Source of the DNA: Manis javanica
Lineage: Eukaryota > Chordata > Mammalia > Pholidota > Manidae
Reading direction: 5' to 3'
Assembly: GCF_040802235.1 (NCBI RefSeq)
Contig: NC_133169.1
Coordinates: 41,423,034 to 41,487,033 of the forward strand
Length of the DNA stretch: 64,000 nucleotides
Positions 1 to 11,059 of the stretch are shown piece by piece; positions within the stretch are counted from its first letter, which is position 1, and each line of letters starts with the position of its first letter. The notes under the pieces are model-generated. The model ran no database searches. It was not told the DNA's origin and was given only the letters and a program-made list of their open reading frames with translations. The translations under genes were made by a program, and so were the position numbers.

Positions 1-254
1 TTCAGATATTTCTCAAAATATGATAGGTATTATACATACCTAGATATATCATGAAAAAATATGTGGCTATAAGAATAAATTAAGAATGTCTATTGAATTT
101 GAACAAAAACATCAAATTATCATTTATTTGGAGTCAAGTAAGATGATCACTGAAGTTTCTTTAATGATGTACAAGTATAGAAAGAATACAGTAGAATTTA
201 CCAATTTCAGTGGTTTCTCTTTTAAATAAAAAACTCATCATTCAGGAAAAAATA

Positions 255-390
255 AATTATTTTTTCCCAACTTTATTGAGATAATGTTGACATATAATAT
301 AACACTGTATAAATTTAAGGTGTACAATGTTCTGATATTTTTATATAACATCATACGACTACCTCCAGAACATTAGCTCACAACTGTGCA
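255..390 (-). repeat. L1 3' UTR fragment, outer half
   Basis: Resembles the 3' UTR of an old L1 read on the minus strand: a T-rich start followed by the text 'actttattgagataatg' and 'ggtgtacaatgttctgat'. The element resumes after 1637, so this is the outer part of one L1 split by the LTR at 395-1633. Family level (L1M type) is from remembered consensus and is approximate. Confidence 0.65.
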
Positions 391-394
391 GTTG

Positions 395-1633
395 TGCTGG
401 GGGTTGGGGGGTGTTCTCCTCGGTCCTTGTCCTCACCATAACAAAGAACTGCAGGTGAGAGGCACAGCAGTGAAGAGTAGCAAAAATTTTATTTGTATGC
501 ACTCTAAGGGAAGAGCAGCCCGGAGTCAAGGGGGTATAGGCAGGTTTACTTGAAAAAAGCAGAAAGGAAGGAAAAACAGAGGGATGGAAGGGAAGTGCGT
601 TGAACTGCTGGGCATTAGATAAATCACTTGCCAATGCCTAAAGCCAGGGTCACCTTGAATCTGCGTGGCGTGGGAACTGAGTCCCTACCATCCAGGATTT
701 GGGGGAGCCACAGGGCAGTGGATGGAGTGAGATTATGTTCTGGGAACTTCCCAAAGAAAGGAGATTTTCAGGCAGGCTGCTGGAGAGCATGATGGTACAG
801 CTGCAGTTGCATCCAGGTCGTTCAGGCAATGGGAACTTGCAAGCCCATGTCAGAGCTTTCAGGAGCTCCTCCCTACTTGTCTGAAGCAGGACAGAGAGAG
901 TGACCACTTGTGCTTAAAGTCTGGAAAACAGAATGAAATATCAGAGCGACAAAGACTCCACTGAGGAGCACAGAGACAAAATGTAATAATTTGAGCAGTA
1001 AGAAATCTTAAAAATTACACACTCCAAGAAAGGGGAGTGTGGGCAACCTCAGAGAGGGGATGCACCTAAGAATTTAGGGCCTGGGGTTTTATAGGGCCTT
1101 TTTGGGTAGTGGTCATCATGAGGGATGATGTATATAGGTGATTTATAATTCCTTTCATGTTTGTCTTAAGAATAGGGTTATGTAGGTGACTATGTTGCTT
1201 CAGGGCTTCAGTATTTTTTGTCCAGACAGGTTTATTTACACTTCCAAGGTCTGTCTCCTGCCCTGGTTACAAAGCTACTTGATTAGGGGCTGGAGGTAGG
1301 GGAAAAACTGTATATAAATTAAGTCAAAGAATAAGAGGGGCCTTTTTTGCAAGCTAAGCGGATTTTACAATGGCATGACCCTTGTCTCATTTCCCTGCCC
1401 TACATCATGAGATGCAGGGTAAAGAAGTCCATGATTGACTTTTCTTTATCTGGGGGAATATCCCAACATTCCAAGTCTCTCCTGGCCTGTGAAACTGCAA
1501 CAAATTAAACTATTAACTTTTGAGTTCTTTCTGGCTCTCTTATTTTGTCTGGTTGACTCTCTGAGTCCCTTCTGTGGGCCTTACTGGCCTTATTCTCCTT
1601 CCACCCACTCATATCTATTTTTTCTGTCTAACA
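395..1633 (-). mobile_element. Solo LTR of an endogenous retrovirus (copy A), inserted in L1
   Basis: A block of about 1.24 kb interrupts an L1 3' UTR. It begins TG and ends CA on the plus strand, and is flanked by the 4-bp direct repeat gttg (391-394 and 1634-1637), as expected for a target-site duplication. A 4-bp duplication is typical of class I (ERV1, gamma-like) integrations. An AATAAA signal near 488 lies on the minus strand, which supports minus orientation. A related copy lies near 39.64-40.62 kb. I see no internal coding sequence, so it is probably a solo LTR left by recombination. It is a fossil and younger than the L1 it split. The family name is not assigned. Confidence 0.7.
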
Positions 1634-1637
1634 GTTG

Positions 1638-2190
1638 CATAATTATCATCACTTTTTGTTGTGAGAACATTTAAGATATGCTCTCTCAGCAACCATTAAG
1701 CACACAATACATTATATTATCAAAAATCACCAAGGTGTACATTAGATATCTGACATACTCATCTTCTAAACAGAACTTTGTACTCTTTGACCAATAATTG
1801 CCATTTCCTCCCAAATTATAACCACCATTTTACTCTCTATTCTTACATGTTCATATTTTTTAGATTCTTTACATTTCTTCGTGTGAATTATCTCAATTAA
1901 GATAATGCTTTTAAGACAATTCATGTTGTGATGGAATGAAGTTTCCTTCCTTATAATAGCTGGATAATGTTCCTTTTGTATATATATATAAAATATAATC
2001 TTTGACCATTTATCCATTGTGAGACACTGAGGTTGTTCCCATATTTTGGCTATTGTGAGTGATGTGGAAAGAAACATGAGAGGACAGATATCTCTTTGAG
2101 ATACTGTTTTTATTTCTTTTGCCACATACCTAGAAGTGGAACTGCTGGATCATTTGGTAGCTCTGTATTTAATTCTTTGAGAAACTTCAG
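1638..2190 (-). repeat. L1 3' UTR plus ORF2 C-terminal end
   Basis: Continues the L1 started at 255 on the far side of the LTR. The start, near 'gtgagaacatttaag', matches the old L1 3' UTR. Around 1766-2125 the minus strand encodes an L1 ORF2 tail: IAKIWEQPQCL, then DKWSKIIFYIYI and HYPAIIRKE correspond to the usual [31 protein letters not shown]. It ends near the 'agaagtggaactgctggatc' motif at about 2130-2150. The element is 5'-truncated and decayed. Confidence 0.75.
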
Positions 2191-3139
2191 GAATAACAGA
2201 ACCATGATTATAAGAACAATAAAATTAAGAAAGGTCCTATTGGGATTGCTTTTAGATTATCAGTTATTTTGAATAAAATCTAAGCTCTTTATGCTTACTA
2301 TGCTGATACTTCCATTCAACATTTTTATGTCCATTTGAGGAGTTTGGAAAATGTTACGTTATTGAAGTTGCACATTTTGGGCACATTTATTTCTATGTAT
2401 TATATGATGTCACTTTTTGCGGGAGGCCTCTTTTTACACTCTTTTTCAATTGGCTGTCCTTCGGTTAGAGGAAAGATATGATTTACTCTAATTAGTAGCT
2501 ACCTGATTGAAGTCTTAGTAGGTATTTTTAATTGATTTCATTGTTCCTGTTATGATGCCTCACTGGGATTTTCTCACTTAATCTTTAACCTTATGCAGTA
2601 GAAATAGCTATTGCCTAGAACGAGCCCTTTAGTGTCCACCCTAGCCTGCCGCTCCAAATGTCTTTGCCCTGCTCCATCGTACTGCCTAGACTCCAGGCCT
2701 GTGGGATCTCATCGTGTTTGGAGAGACAGCAGCACATTCTTTAAGAATCCTAACAAACTCTACTTCTCCTTCTGGATTACATTCTTTACCAATACTTTTA
2801 AGAATATTTTCTCTCTACAAAAACTATACCTTCTCAGAAAATTCTCCTCAATTTAACTCCCCTCCAATGTGTTTCTTTTTCAGTGTTTTGGTTTATATTC
2901 CATTAAATGCTACATCATGACTCAGTCCTTTATTTTATCCAACACCCAGAATGAGCTTGGATATGTTTTTTTAAGTACACTTTCCATACATAATGTATAT
3001 TTAGATCATACTAATTTGCTCAGTATGCTGATACCTTTCAATCAAATTCAATCAGTCTTCCATTGGTACATTTATACATTTTGATCCATTTTTGCATGTT
3101 TTTACTATTTCATTTGTATTTGTTTAATATCCTTTGTTT
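2191..3139. other. Intergenic, nothing recognised
   Basis: AT-rich sequence without a supported gene. Short open frames around 2.6-3.1 kb lack family motifs and look incidental. A slightly GC-richer patch lies at 2,610-2,740. Confidence 0.5.
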
Positions 3140-3370
3140 ATTTATTTATTTTGAAGTATAACAACATATAATGTAATATTAGTTTCAAGCATGCAAAATG
3201 GTAGTTTGAGAGTTATCTACATTATTAAATGCTCTGCTTAACTACTGGAGTTGCTACCTGTCAACATAGAAAGGCATTCCAGAATTTTGACTGTATTCTC
3301 TGTGCTGTTCTTTCATGTTGTTCAGTTTTCATGAAAGTGTTACTTTTTATTTGAATAATTGAATCTGTGT
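3140..3370 (-). repeat. L1 3' UTR fragment
   Basis: The run 'tatttattttgaagtata' followed by 'aatattagtttcaagcatg' and 'ctgtattctctgtgctg' resembles the reverse complement of an old L1 3' UTR. It is short and diverged. Confidence 0.55.
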
Positions 3371-4970
3371 TGCCTCCCATTTATTTTTATTATTTTTATT
3401 GGGTTTGGAAGATGTCCATTTAACTTACAATCTTATTTGGCATGGCAAGACAGAAACACATACACACACATCTTTCGTTAGAAAGAATATGCTGCATTTT
3501 GTTTTTGTTTCCTATGCTCCCCCATTTTTATGGTGATTCAGGATTTTAGTACCAGACTTATAAATATGCTACATATACAAATCTATATGAAACATTAAAT
3601 GTGACTAGAAGTTTAACTTGTTTCTATGCTCAACTTACTTTCTTATAAAACAAATATCAACCAATATATTATTTCTTTACTAGTGTAAATGCTACAGTAA
3701 TAAATTTAGAATGTTGTGTGTGGTAATCTTTTTAATGTTTTGTATGCCTCATATTTTAATTCTTTACTTTCTCACTACTACCTTAAAGATTTGGTAATCT
3801 ATCTACTTTATAGAATCCAATGTGCCTAATATAATATTGGATGCAAATCCAGCTTATTTATATGTATTTTGTTTCTTTTCTCATAGATTTTGTGTTCTTT
3901 ACTGTTACTACATAACATACTGTTACATAATTTACCATGTTACTAATTTACATAACAGTTATTATGACATGCATAGTTTGATATTTTTTTAATTTGTGTG
4001 TGTGCTTTATCCAGCCCAGTTCCTTGATTACCTCTCTGACTTTGAAGACAAGTTCTCCTTTTATCTCAGAAATCATTTTTACCATTTTGTCCTGTTAGCC
4101 TGTCTTCTTTGTTCCTGCTGTGAATGTCACACGTGGTGTGCTGAGCAGGCTGCCCTGGCTGCCGGGGGTGCTTGTGCTCACTCTTTGGCAACTCCAGGGT
4201 CAGTGAATCTAGTGATAGTGAAGATATTCACACAACTGACACTGGCAGGCACTGCAAATCATTCAAATTAGTGGGGTTTTGTTTTGTTTTATGGGACAGA
4301 TGTTTTATTATTGCATAATTTTCTCTACATATTTTATCATTTCTAAAATTTTATATACATATATTTTTTCTTTCTTATGATATTCAGGGCATATGCTTTG
4401 ACTTTAACTTCCACTTGCTAAATTAGTTTTCACTGATGCACATTCAACTACTGTCTTTACTATTTTTTTCTTCTCAATCTTTTTTTAAAAGAAAATTCAT
4501 AATCCAGTTGTTTTAATCTTTCTATTTTTGAAACTGTTTAGTGTTTTTCAATTTCCTTTATTAAGAATCTTAATATGTAATAATTATTTTTCCTTTACTT
4601 TACTTCCTTTTTTTCATTTTGGATTTTCTTTAATTTTAGAAATTCTTTTTGATGAGCTTGGTTTTACTTATATGTGTGGAAAATCTTCATTGTATTCCCT
4701 TTTTATATTTAAGAGTATGTGTTTGCTTTGTCCCATTCTTTTTTCTGAGATGAAAGAAACAATCCCCATATTCCTCACTAGCACATAAAATGTAACACTC
4801 GTATGATACAAAATATATATGCTGATACATACCCAAACATACCAACAGTGTCTCAAAATTCAACACAAATATTACATAGAGCATATTGTCTTAGCACTGG
4901 TGCGTTTAGCTGGCATCCTTAATGGAAATGTAAGTAGCTTTTCTGAGAACTTGGGAAAATGCTTCCACTT
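3371..4970. other. Intergenic, AT-rich
   Basis: No gene supported. A GC-richer island at about 4,080-4,230 stands out from the AT-rich surroundings but has no conserved motif I recognise. The open frames here are incidental. Confidence 0.5.
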
Positions 4971-4974
4971 TTCT

Positions 4975-5170
4975 GACAAGATCCCAGTGATCCACTAATA
5001 ATACAGTTGTGAAGACTAAACAGATTATCATATTCTAACATGTACCATGTGTTAGTTACTAATCTGAAATCTGTATATATTACATTGTGTCAAAATTTCA
5101 AGAGGCCAACAAGGGTGGGCATGCTGTAAACATATCAGATGAAGAAACTGAGGTGCAAGTGATGAAATGA
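4975..5170 (+). repeat. Probable MIR SINE relic
   Basis: Contains MIR-like text: 'gtgaagactaaacagatta' resembling the MIR core, and 'gatgaagaaactgaggtgc' at about 5139-5157, close to the MIR 'gatgaggaaactgaggc' block. Strongly diverged, as expected for this ancient mammalian SINE. Confidence 0.5.
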
Positions 5171-5517
5171 TGGATCATGGAGCCCTGGGGCCCCTGTGCT
5201 GGCTTAAAACACTGACATTTTGGACAGTTCATTTGGGTTGTTTTGTCTATTAGAAAAATCCTGTGAGTTTGGTCCTGGCTTGTGAAAGTGCCTCCATTCT
5301 TCAGGCAGAAACCCTGAGGATGAGTGGGCAGCACCACTTTCCTGAAATCTAGCTGAGGCTGGTTTCCGGAGGAGCGGAAGAGGATCCGGGGGTCAATGTG
5401 CTCACACTGCACAAAGCCCGGAGGCAGCCCTCCCCGGGCGCTGTCTTCATGCTGGGCCATGAGGTGGCTGCTGGAACGCTGGAACGTTTCCTCTGCTCCT
5501 TGGTCTCCATGACCCAC
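5098..5517 (-). other. Unrecognised 139-codon open frame in a GC-richer block
   Basis: An uninterrupted frame of 139 codons from an ATG, in a locally GC-richer stretch (about 5,160-5,520). Its predicted product has no signal peptide, no membrane segment and no motif I recognise; a CPKC pair occurs near residue 100. The last part overlaps a probable MIR relic, which argues against a real C-terminus. It could be a processed pseudogene fragment, a non-coding exon or chance. I do not assign a function. Confidence 0.2.
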
Positions 5518-7029
5518 AAAATTTCACCTTAGGAGCCCTCAAAATGTCAGTGAAACTGAGACTCTCCTTCTGTTCAAATTATTGTCTCTGTGATCTTTAT
5601 CAGTGTGTTGACAGGTTCAAGTATCCTAGTATTTCTTGATATATAATAGTTGAGTTTATTTACAATACATTCAGGTTCCCTCACTTTCTAAAACCAATTG
5701 TCTCCTGCATTGCCCCTGGGCACCCACTATTATGGGTGCTCAGAGCTGTGTTCCCAGGGGTTTCCTCTAATGCCATTGACAAGCCCACACTTTTAAGTTA
5801 AACATGGAGGATCTTGTTATAAAACAGAACAATTCCTATCAGAAACTCAGTTATCTCAAGGAAATGTACCTTCATCCTTGCCAATGACTGAAACATTGCA
5901 CCTTCTTCAGATTCTGGCTTACTTATGCTATCTAAGAAAATAATTTGTGAGTCTCTGTTGTTGATAATCTATTTTTCCCTCTATTCACCTTTCTCCATGT
6001 ATTTCTCCTGGATTCTCCTGCACTCCTCACTTGTTTTTGAGAAAGTCTGTAAATGAGATTAGAATAGAAAATACAGAATAGAATAGAAAAAACACTCAGG
6101 TGACTAATGGTCTTAGTTTTTCAATCTCTAAATCAAATAGGGACATTTTAAATAAGTCTGTTTATATTTAAGAGAAAGTTTCTTTAGCAATGTCAGAATG
6201 CTAGGTTTTCCTTTTTTTTTTGTTTGAAAACAGTTTTATGTACTATATACATAGATTTAAAATTGGTATATACAAAATTGTACTATACAGAAATTTAAAT
6301 TGCTGACAGGATAGCTTGCTTAATAATTTTTTCAGTGATTTGCTATTCTTGTTCATTTTTCTTCACCAGTTATTTTGTAGACCTCTTTTATTTTAAATAT
6401 TTTACAAGTGTTAAATTTATGGGAAAAGTAAGATCATTTTCTAGAAAAGAAAATTATGATTCAAAGGTGTTTGATAGCCAACCCATAGCTGTAATGCAAG
6501 TATTCAGCAGAGCTAGGATGTAAGACACATTTCCCCAACGCTGCAGTTTCAGCTCTTCTATTCAGCCACATGGAAATTCAATCTAAAACCTAAGATTGAT
6601 TAGTGAGGGAGAAAAGAGGTTTTTGATTTTGCATTCCAACTGTGAAGTCTCATTGTATTTCTACAGTATAGCAGGACCAAATATGAAGTTTTGTGAAGAA
6701 AAACTAAGCAGTATTTTAAAGACCTCAATCTTCAGAATGAAAATGGCATAACCTTGCCAGAGCTACATAAAAATATTTTAGGAATAATTTTAACCAAATT
6801 GAGGATATGACACTATCAGTAAAGTGTCAAAAGTATAAAAGCACTCAAGGTAGAAAATTTCCATCAGTGGAATAGGAAAGGGAATACACATAGAGGTGGT
6901 GACAGCCTTAAAAACGGTGAGCTGCATTTTCCCAAAGTTAGCAGATAAATGGGAAAAGAAGAGTGAATATATAAGAATTATTTTGTATCAAAATTCTTTA
7001 AATACTGTAAGAAAATCATTTAGAATTTT
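5518..7029. other. Intergenic, with a possible MIR relic
   Basis: No gene supported. At about 6,420-6,545 the text 'ccaacccatagctgtaatg' and 'cagcagagctaggat' may be a MIR 3' half. The rest is AT-rich and unassigned. Confidence 0.4.
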
Positions 7030-7500
7030 TTAATGGATATGTTGATGTTGAACTGGGCTGGGGAACAGATACGTTACTCTACGAGATGGGTTAAAATCTT
7101 GATTATAGTAAAGAGCCCTGAGTTGAAGACATCCCATGTTTTCGGGCAGCGACCAGGAGTATGGACATATAAGGCCATTACAAAATGGTCGGGAACAGTT
7201 CTCACGGTCCACTCAGCGTTCAGTACCTTGGATATCAGCGGAGTGACGTTGCGGTTCTGGATCACACGGACTGAATAGTCACCCCAAAACAGGGATATCA
7301 TGGCTCCCACGGCACCCAGCTCTCCGAGATGGGGTCCAAAGGATCACGGCGACCCGATCCGGCTGCGCAGGGTGAGGAGCCCTCGCGGAGCTGTGGGGCG
7401 CTGGCTCAGACACGTGTGCTTTGGCTTTGCTCCTCTTAGACGTTCACGGCTTAATAAACTTATGAGGCTTTTTAATTCACCAGTATTTTAATCTTAGAAG
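7030..7500. other. CpG-dense islet, possible LTR or processed-pseudogene remnant
   Basis: More than twenty CpG dinucleotides fall within about 420 bp (7,075-7,455), in a neighbourhood where CpG is rare. Open frames of 60-81 codons exist on both strands (plus 7033-7278, minus 7074-7310), but none carries a family motif I know. An AATAAA lies at about 7,453 on the plus strand just after the dense part, which would fit an LTR R/U5 region or the end of a retrocopy. The identity is unresolved. Retained CpGs suggest either a fairly recent arrival or past protection from methylation. Confidence 0.3.
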
Positions 7501-8167
7501 TACATAAACTTTCCAATTTTCAGAGTCATGAGTGTTAAAAAGCATAATATATAAATAATTCAGTTAAATATAGCCATCTAAACAAATAAAAGCATTTCTA
7601 AATATTCACTTTGTTGATTTTTGGATCTATATGAGGGAAGGAAGAGAAAACAATCTACAAAGAAGTTCATAAAACATATTTTAAAAGAAATTGACAGAAG
7701 ATGAGGATTTCAACATCAAAATAAAGAGAGAACATGGTAATAATTGCTAGAAAGTAGTATATGTAGCTGGTCAGAAGGAGACTATTAGAAAAATTCTAGA
7801 TAAATTTCCAAATGAAATAGGTTTCAAAACCCTAGTGGTAGAAGTGGACATAAATGTTTTACTGCCTGGTGTGCAGAGAATGGATTGTCACTGTAGGTCT
7901 AGCTTTGAGATATCTAATAAAGAGTAGCCTCCAATCTGTAGTCAGATTCTGTTTTTTCATCAACTAACCATGTGTTAATATTTATAAAATACTTCTAATG
8001 AGACAGGATGTATAGAAATGACCTATATTAACTCAGTCTTCCAGGCAAACCTTTGATAGTCCTACTCATTTTAAAGTAAGTTATAAACAGGTATGCAAAT
8101 ATTTGCCCAAATTCTTATAGACTCTGTACCACCTCAAACAAGGAAATAAGGCACATAAGCAGGGAAA
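7501..8167. other. Intergenic upstream of the 8.3-kb receptor
   Basis: AT-rich sequence without motif. I see no clear polypyrimidine-AG splice acceptor close to the receptor frame here, unlike the two intact OR14-type genes. Confidence 0.45.
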
Positions 8168-8320
8168 ATGAAGGAAGAAAATATTTTTTCATACTACTCA
8201 ATACCAGATAGAATAAAATTGGATACATGGGAGTTGATAAACATACATAGTCTAATTGTTTCTATCCTTGGATTTTTCATGCTTTATGGATTACTCATGT
8301 CCAAAGAAAAGTACCCAACA

Positions 8321-9238
8321 CTCTCCGACTCTAGCATGGTGACTGAATTCGTGCTTCTGGGATTTTCAGATGTGCTGGAGCTCAGAGCCTCGCACGCCGT
8401 GCTGTTCCTACTGATATACTTGGCGACCCTCACGGGGAACCTTCTGATCGTCACGGTCACCACCTTTGACCATCTTCACACTCCCATGTACTTCTTCCCC
8501 AGGAATCTGTCTATCCTGGACATGTACTACATTTCTGTCACTGTGCCCAAGGCGTGTGTCATCTTCCTGCTGGATAGTGCGATGATCTCCGTAGCTGGAT
8601 GTGCAGCTCAGATCTTCTTGGTGCTTGTCTTCGCTTTACCAGAGCTGCTGTTTCTCACCGTCATGGCCCGGGACCACTATGTGGCCGTCTGCCTGCCCCT
8701 CTCCTACCCTGCAGTCATGAGCCCTCAGGTCTGTGTCCAGATGAACCTGGCCTCCATCCTCAGTGCTGTGGTCAACTCAGGGTTCCACACTGGCAACACA
8801 TTCTGGCCGTCCTTCTGTCAGTCCAACGTGGTCCACCAGTTCTTCTGTGACACCCCCTCCCTGCTGAGGCTCTCCTGCTCTGACACCTTCAGCAATGAAA
8901 TCGCCATTTTTGTCTGTTCTGTGGGGATTGCAGGTGGCTGCTTTGCCTTCATCGCTGTGTCTTATGTTTACATATTTGCTACTGTGCTCAGGGCTCCAAC
9001 CGGAAGAGAGAGAGGAAAGGCCTTTTCCACCTGTGTCCCTCACACCCTTGTGTTAACAGTGTCTGTCAGCTCAGCCGCTGCCGTGCATGTGAAGCCAAGC
9101 TCCACCCCGCCCACAATTCAGGACACGGTCACATCCATGCTCTACAGTATAGTCCCTCCCCTCTCGAACCCTGTTATTTATAGTCTAGGAAATCAGCAGA
9201 TAAAGGAGGCTGTACAGAGAACTATGAGGTTTTATTAA
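8321..9238 (+). pseudogene. OR14-type olfactory receptor, start lost, probably non-functional
   Basis: A class II olfactory receptor, a seven-helix GPCR of olfactory neuron cilia, closest to the OR14 family. The order GN in TM1, PMYFF, TM3, HQFFCD in ECL2, KAFSTC before TM6 and NPVIYSL in TM7 is all visible. Alignment to its neighbours places the ancestral MANST start at 8321, where a CTC leucine codon now stands and the NST glycosylation site has become DSS. The open frame runs upstream to an ATG at 8168, but that extension (about 51 residues) has no family counterpart; later ATGs at 8297 and 8336 are alternatives. Other defects are a one-residue deletion in ICL1, DRY changed to DHY (His codon 8675-8677), PPFLNP changed to PPLSNP, and SLRN changed to SLGN. 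The frame is otherwise open, so function cannot be excluded. Confidence 0.7.
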
Positions 9239-9830
9239 GAAGATTATCATTATTTCAATGCATTTCCTCTTTGATGAGGTGAGTTGAAAATGCTTCAAGA
9301 TTAGTTTTCTTGTCTGTTTCCAACTTTAAGGGCTTGATTTATTTCTAAGTGACAATCAGTATATCATCTCAATATAGAAAAAAATATAATTGTTTTTCCT
9401 CTCCAAAAACACACATTCCCTCATTCCTGAAACATTACTGCTAAAGACTGCTATTGTTTGTTAAATATTTACCTTTCCAGTTTTTCCCCTTTAGATCTAG
9501 TAAGTTTTAGAACAGATAAATTGTATATTAACTTTAATCTCTCTTTGCAATTATGAATCATTCATTCATCCTATATTTTAAATATTCCTTAAAATTCATA
9601 AAATATGAAAACTGGTCAAGAACAACACTAAAATATAACTTTTAATAATTAGGTGAATAGGTGAAATGGGATTTAGGGCAATCAAAAACTCTATATGATA
9701 CTGCAAAGTGAATTCATGACATATGAGCCTGTTAAGACTCACAGAGCTGTAAAATACAAAGAGCAAAATCTAATGTAAAATGCAGGTTTTTGTTAATGCA
9801 TCATTATTGGTTCATCAATTATAACAAATT
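9239..9830. other. Intergenic 3' of the receptor
   Basis: AT-rich DNA downstream of the receptor stop. No gene or clear repeat recognised. Confidence 0.4.
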
Positions 9831-9834
9831 TACC

Positions 9835-10565
9835 ATCTCATGAATTTGTGTCTCCTCCAATTTCTTTCATCAGGGTCTTACAGTTTTTAGAGTATAGGTC
9901 TTTCACCTCCTTGGTTAGGTTTATTCCTACATATTTTATTCTTTTTGGATACAATTTTCAATGCAATATTTTCCTGATTTCTGTTTATGCTAGTTTATTG
10001 TTAATACATAGGAATACAAAAATTTCTTTATATTAATTTTGTATCCTGCAACTTTGCTAAATCCAGTTATTAGCTCTAATAGGTTTTTGTGGACTCTTTA
10101 AGTTATTCTGTCTGTAATATCATGTCATCTACAAATAGTGCCAGTTTAACTTTTTCCTTGCTGATTTGGATGCTTTTTATTTATTTTACTTGTCTGACTG
10201 CCATGGCTAGGACTTCCAGTACTATGCTGAATAAAAGTTGTGAGAGTGGGCATCTCTGTCTTCTTCCTGATCTGAGAGGAAAAGCTTTTCACCACTGAGT
10301 GTGGTTTCAGCTTTGGCTTTATTTTCTATGACTTTTAATATTTGGAAGTATGTTTTCTCTATAACCCTTTGTTGAAAGTGTTTTTCATGAATGGATGTTG
10401 AATCCTGTCAAATGTTTTTCAGCATCTACTGAGATGTTCACATAGTTTTTATCCTTCCTTTTGTTAATGTGTTTTTTCACAGTGATAGATATGTGAATAT
10501 TATACTGTCCTTGAATCCCTGGAATAAGTCTCAATTGATTGTGATGTTTGATTATTTTTATGTAT
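9835..10565 (-). repeat. L1 ORF2 fragment, inverted half of a twin-primed insertion
   Basis: The reverse complement of L1 ORF2 reverse transcriptase. The region around 10,120-10,270 corresponds to the FADDMI catalytic neighbourhood and the preceding 'PLLFNIVLEVLA' stretch, both read on the minus strand. It is decayed and has no long coding frame. It abuts a plus-strand L1 piece that continues the same ORF2 about 100 bp further downstream, the layout produced by twin priming. Confidence 0.75.
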
Positions 10566-11035
10566 ATTTTAAATTCAGTTTGCCCAAAGCAATTTACAGA
10601 TTCAATACAATTTCTATCAAAATACCTATGGCATTTTTCAGTGAACAAGATTGAATAATTCTAAAATTTATTTAGAACTACAAAAGATCCAAAATAGCCA
10701 AGAGAATCTTAGGAAACAAAAATAGAGCCCTCTGATATCAAGCTATAATATAAAGCTACAGTAATCGTAACAGTGTGGTGCTGACACAATAACGGACCCA
10801 TAGATCAATGGAACAGAATGGAGACCCCAGAAAAAATGAACTCACAAATTATGGTCAACTAATATATGACAAAGGAGGCAAGAATGTACAATTGAGTAAA
10901 AAGAGACTCTTCAATAGTTGGTATTGGGAAAACTGGACAGTTATAATTAAGAGAAGGAAACTGGATTACTGTCTAATACCATACACTAAAAACTTAAATA
11001 TAAGACATGAAATATCATCCCCTTATCCTATGTAG
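10566..11035 (+). repeat. L1 ORF2 fragment, direct half of a twin-primed insertion
   Basis: Begins at the L1 segment reading 'gcccaaagcaatttacag' and proceeds through the region encoding QLIYDKGGKN and WYWENW, which matches L1 ORF2 ([16 protein letters not shown] in the 60.9-kb copy here). It stops before the L1 3' end, so the tail was lost or never copied. Confidence 0.75.
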
Positions 11036-11059
11036 ATACTGTATTTAAATGTACTGATG

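Noticed and set aside
8777-9043. Antisense open frame within the 8.3-kb receptor, and similar shadows in the other receptors (26705-26953, 13441-13820)
   Set aside because: These are reverse-frame by-products of conserved OR coding sequence; the same antisense text appears in each paralogue.
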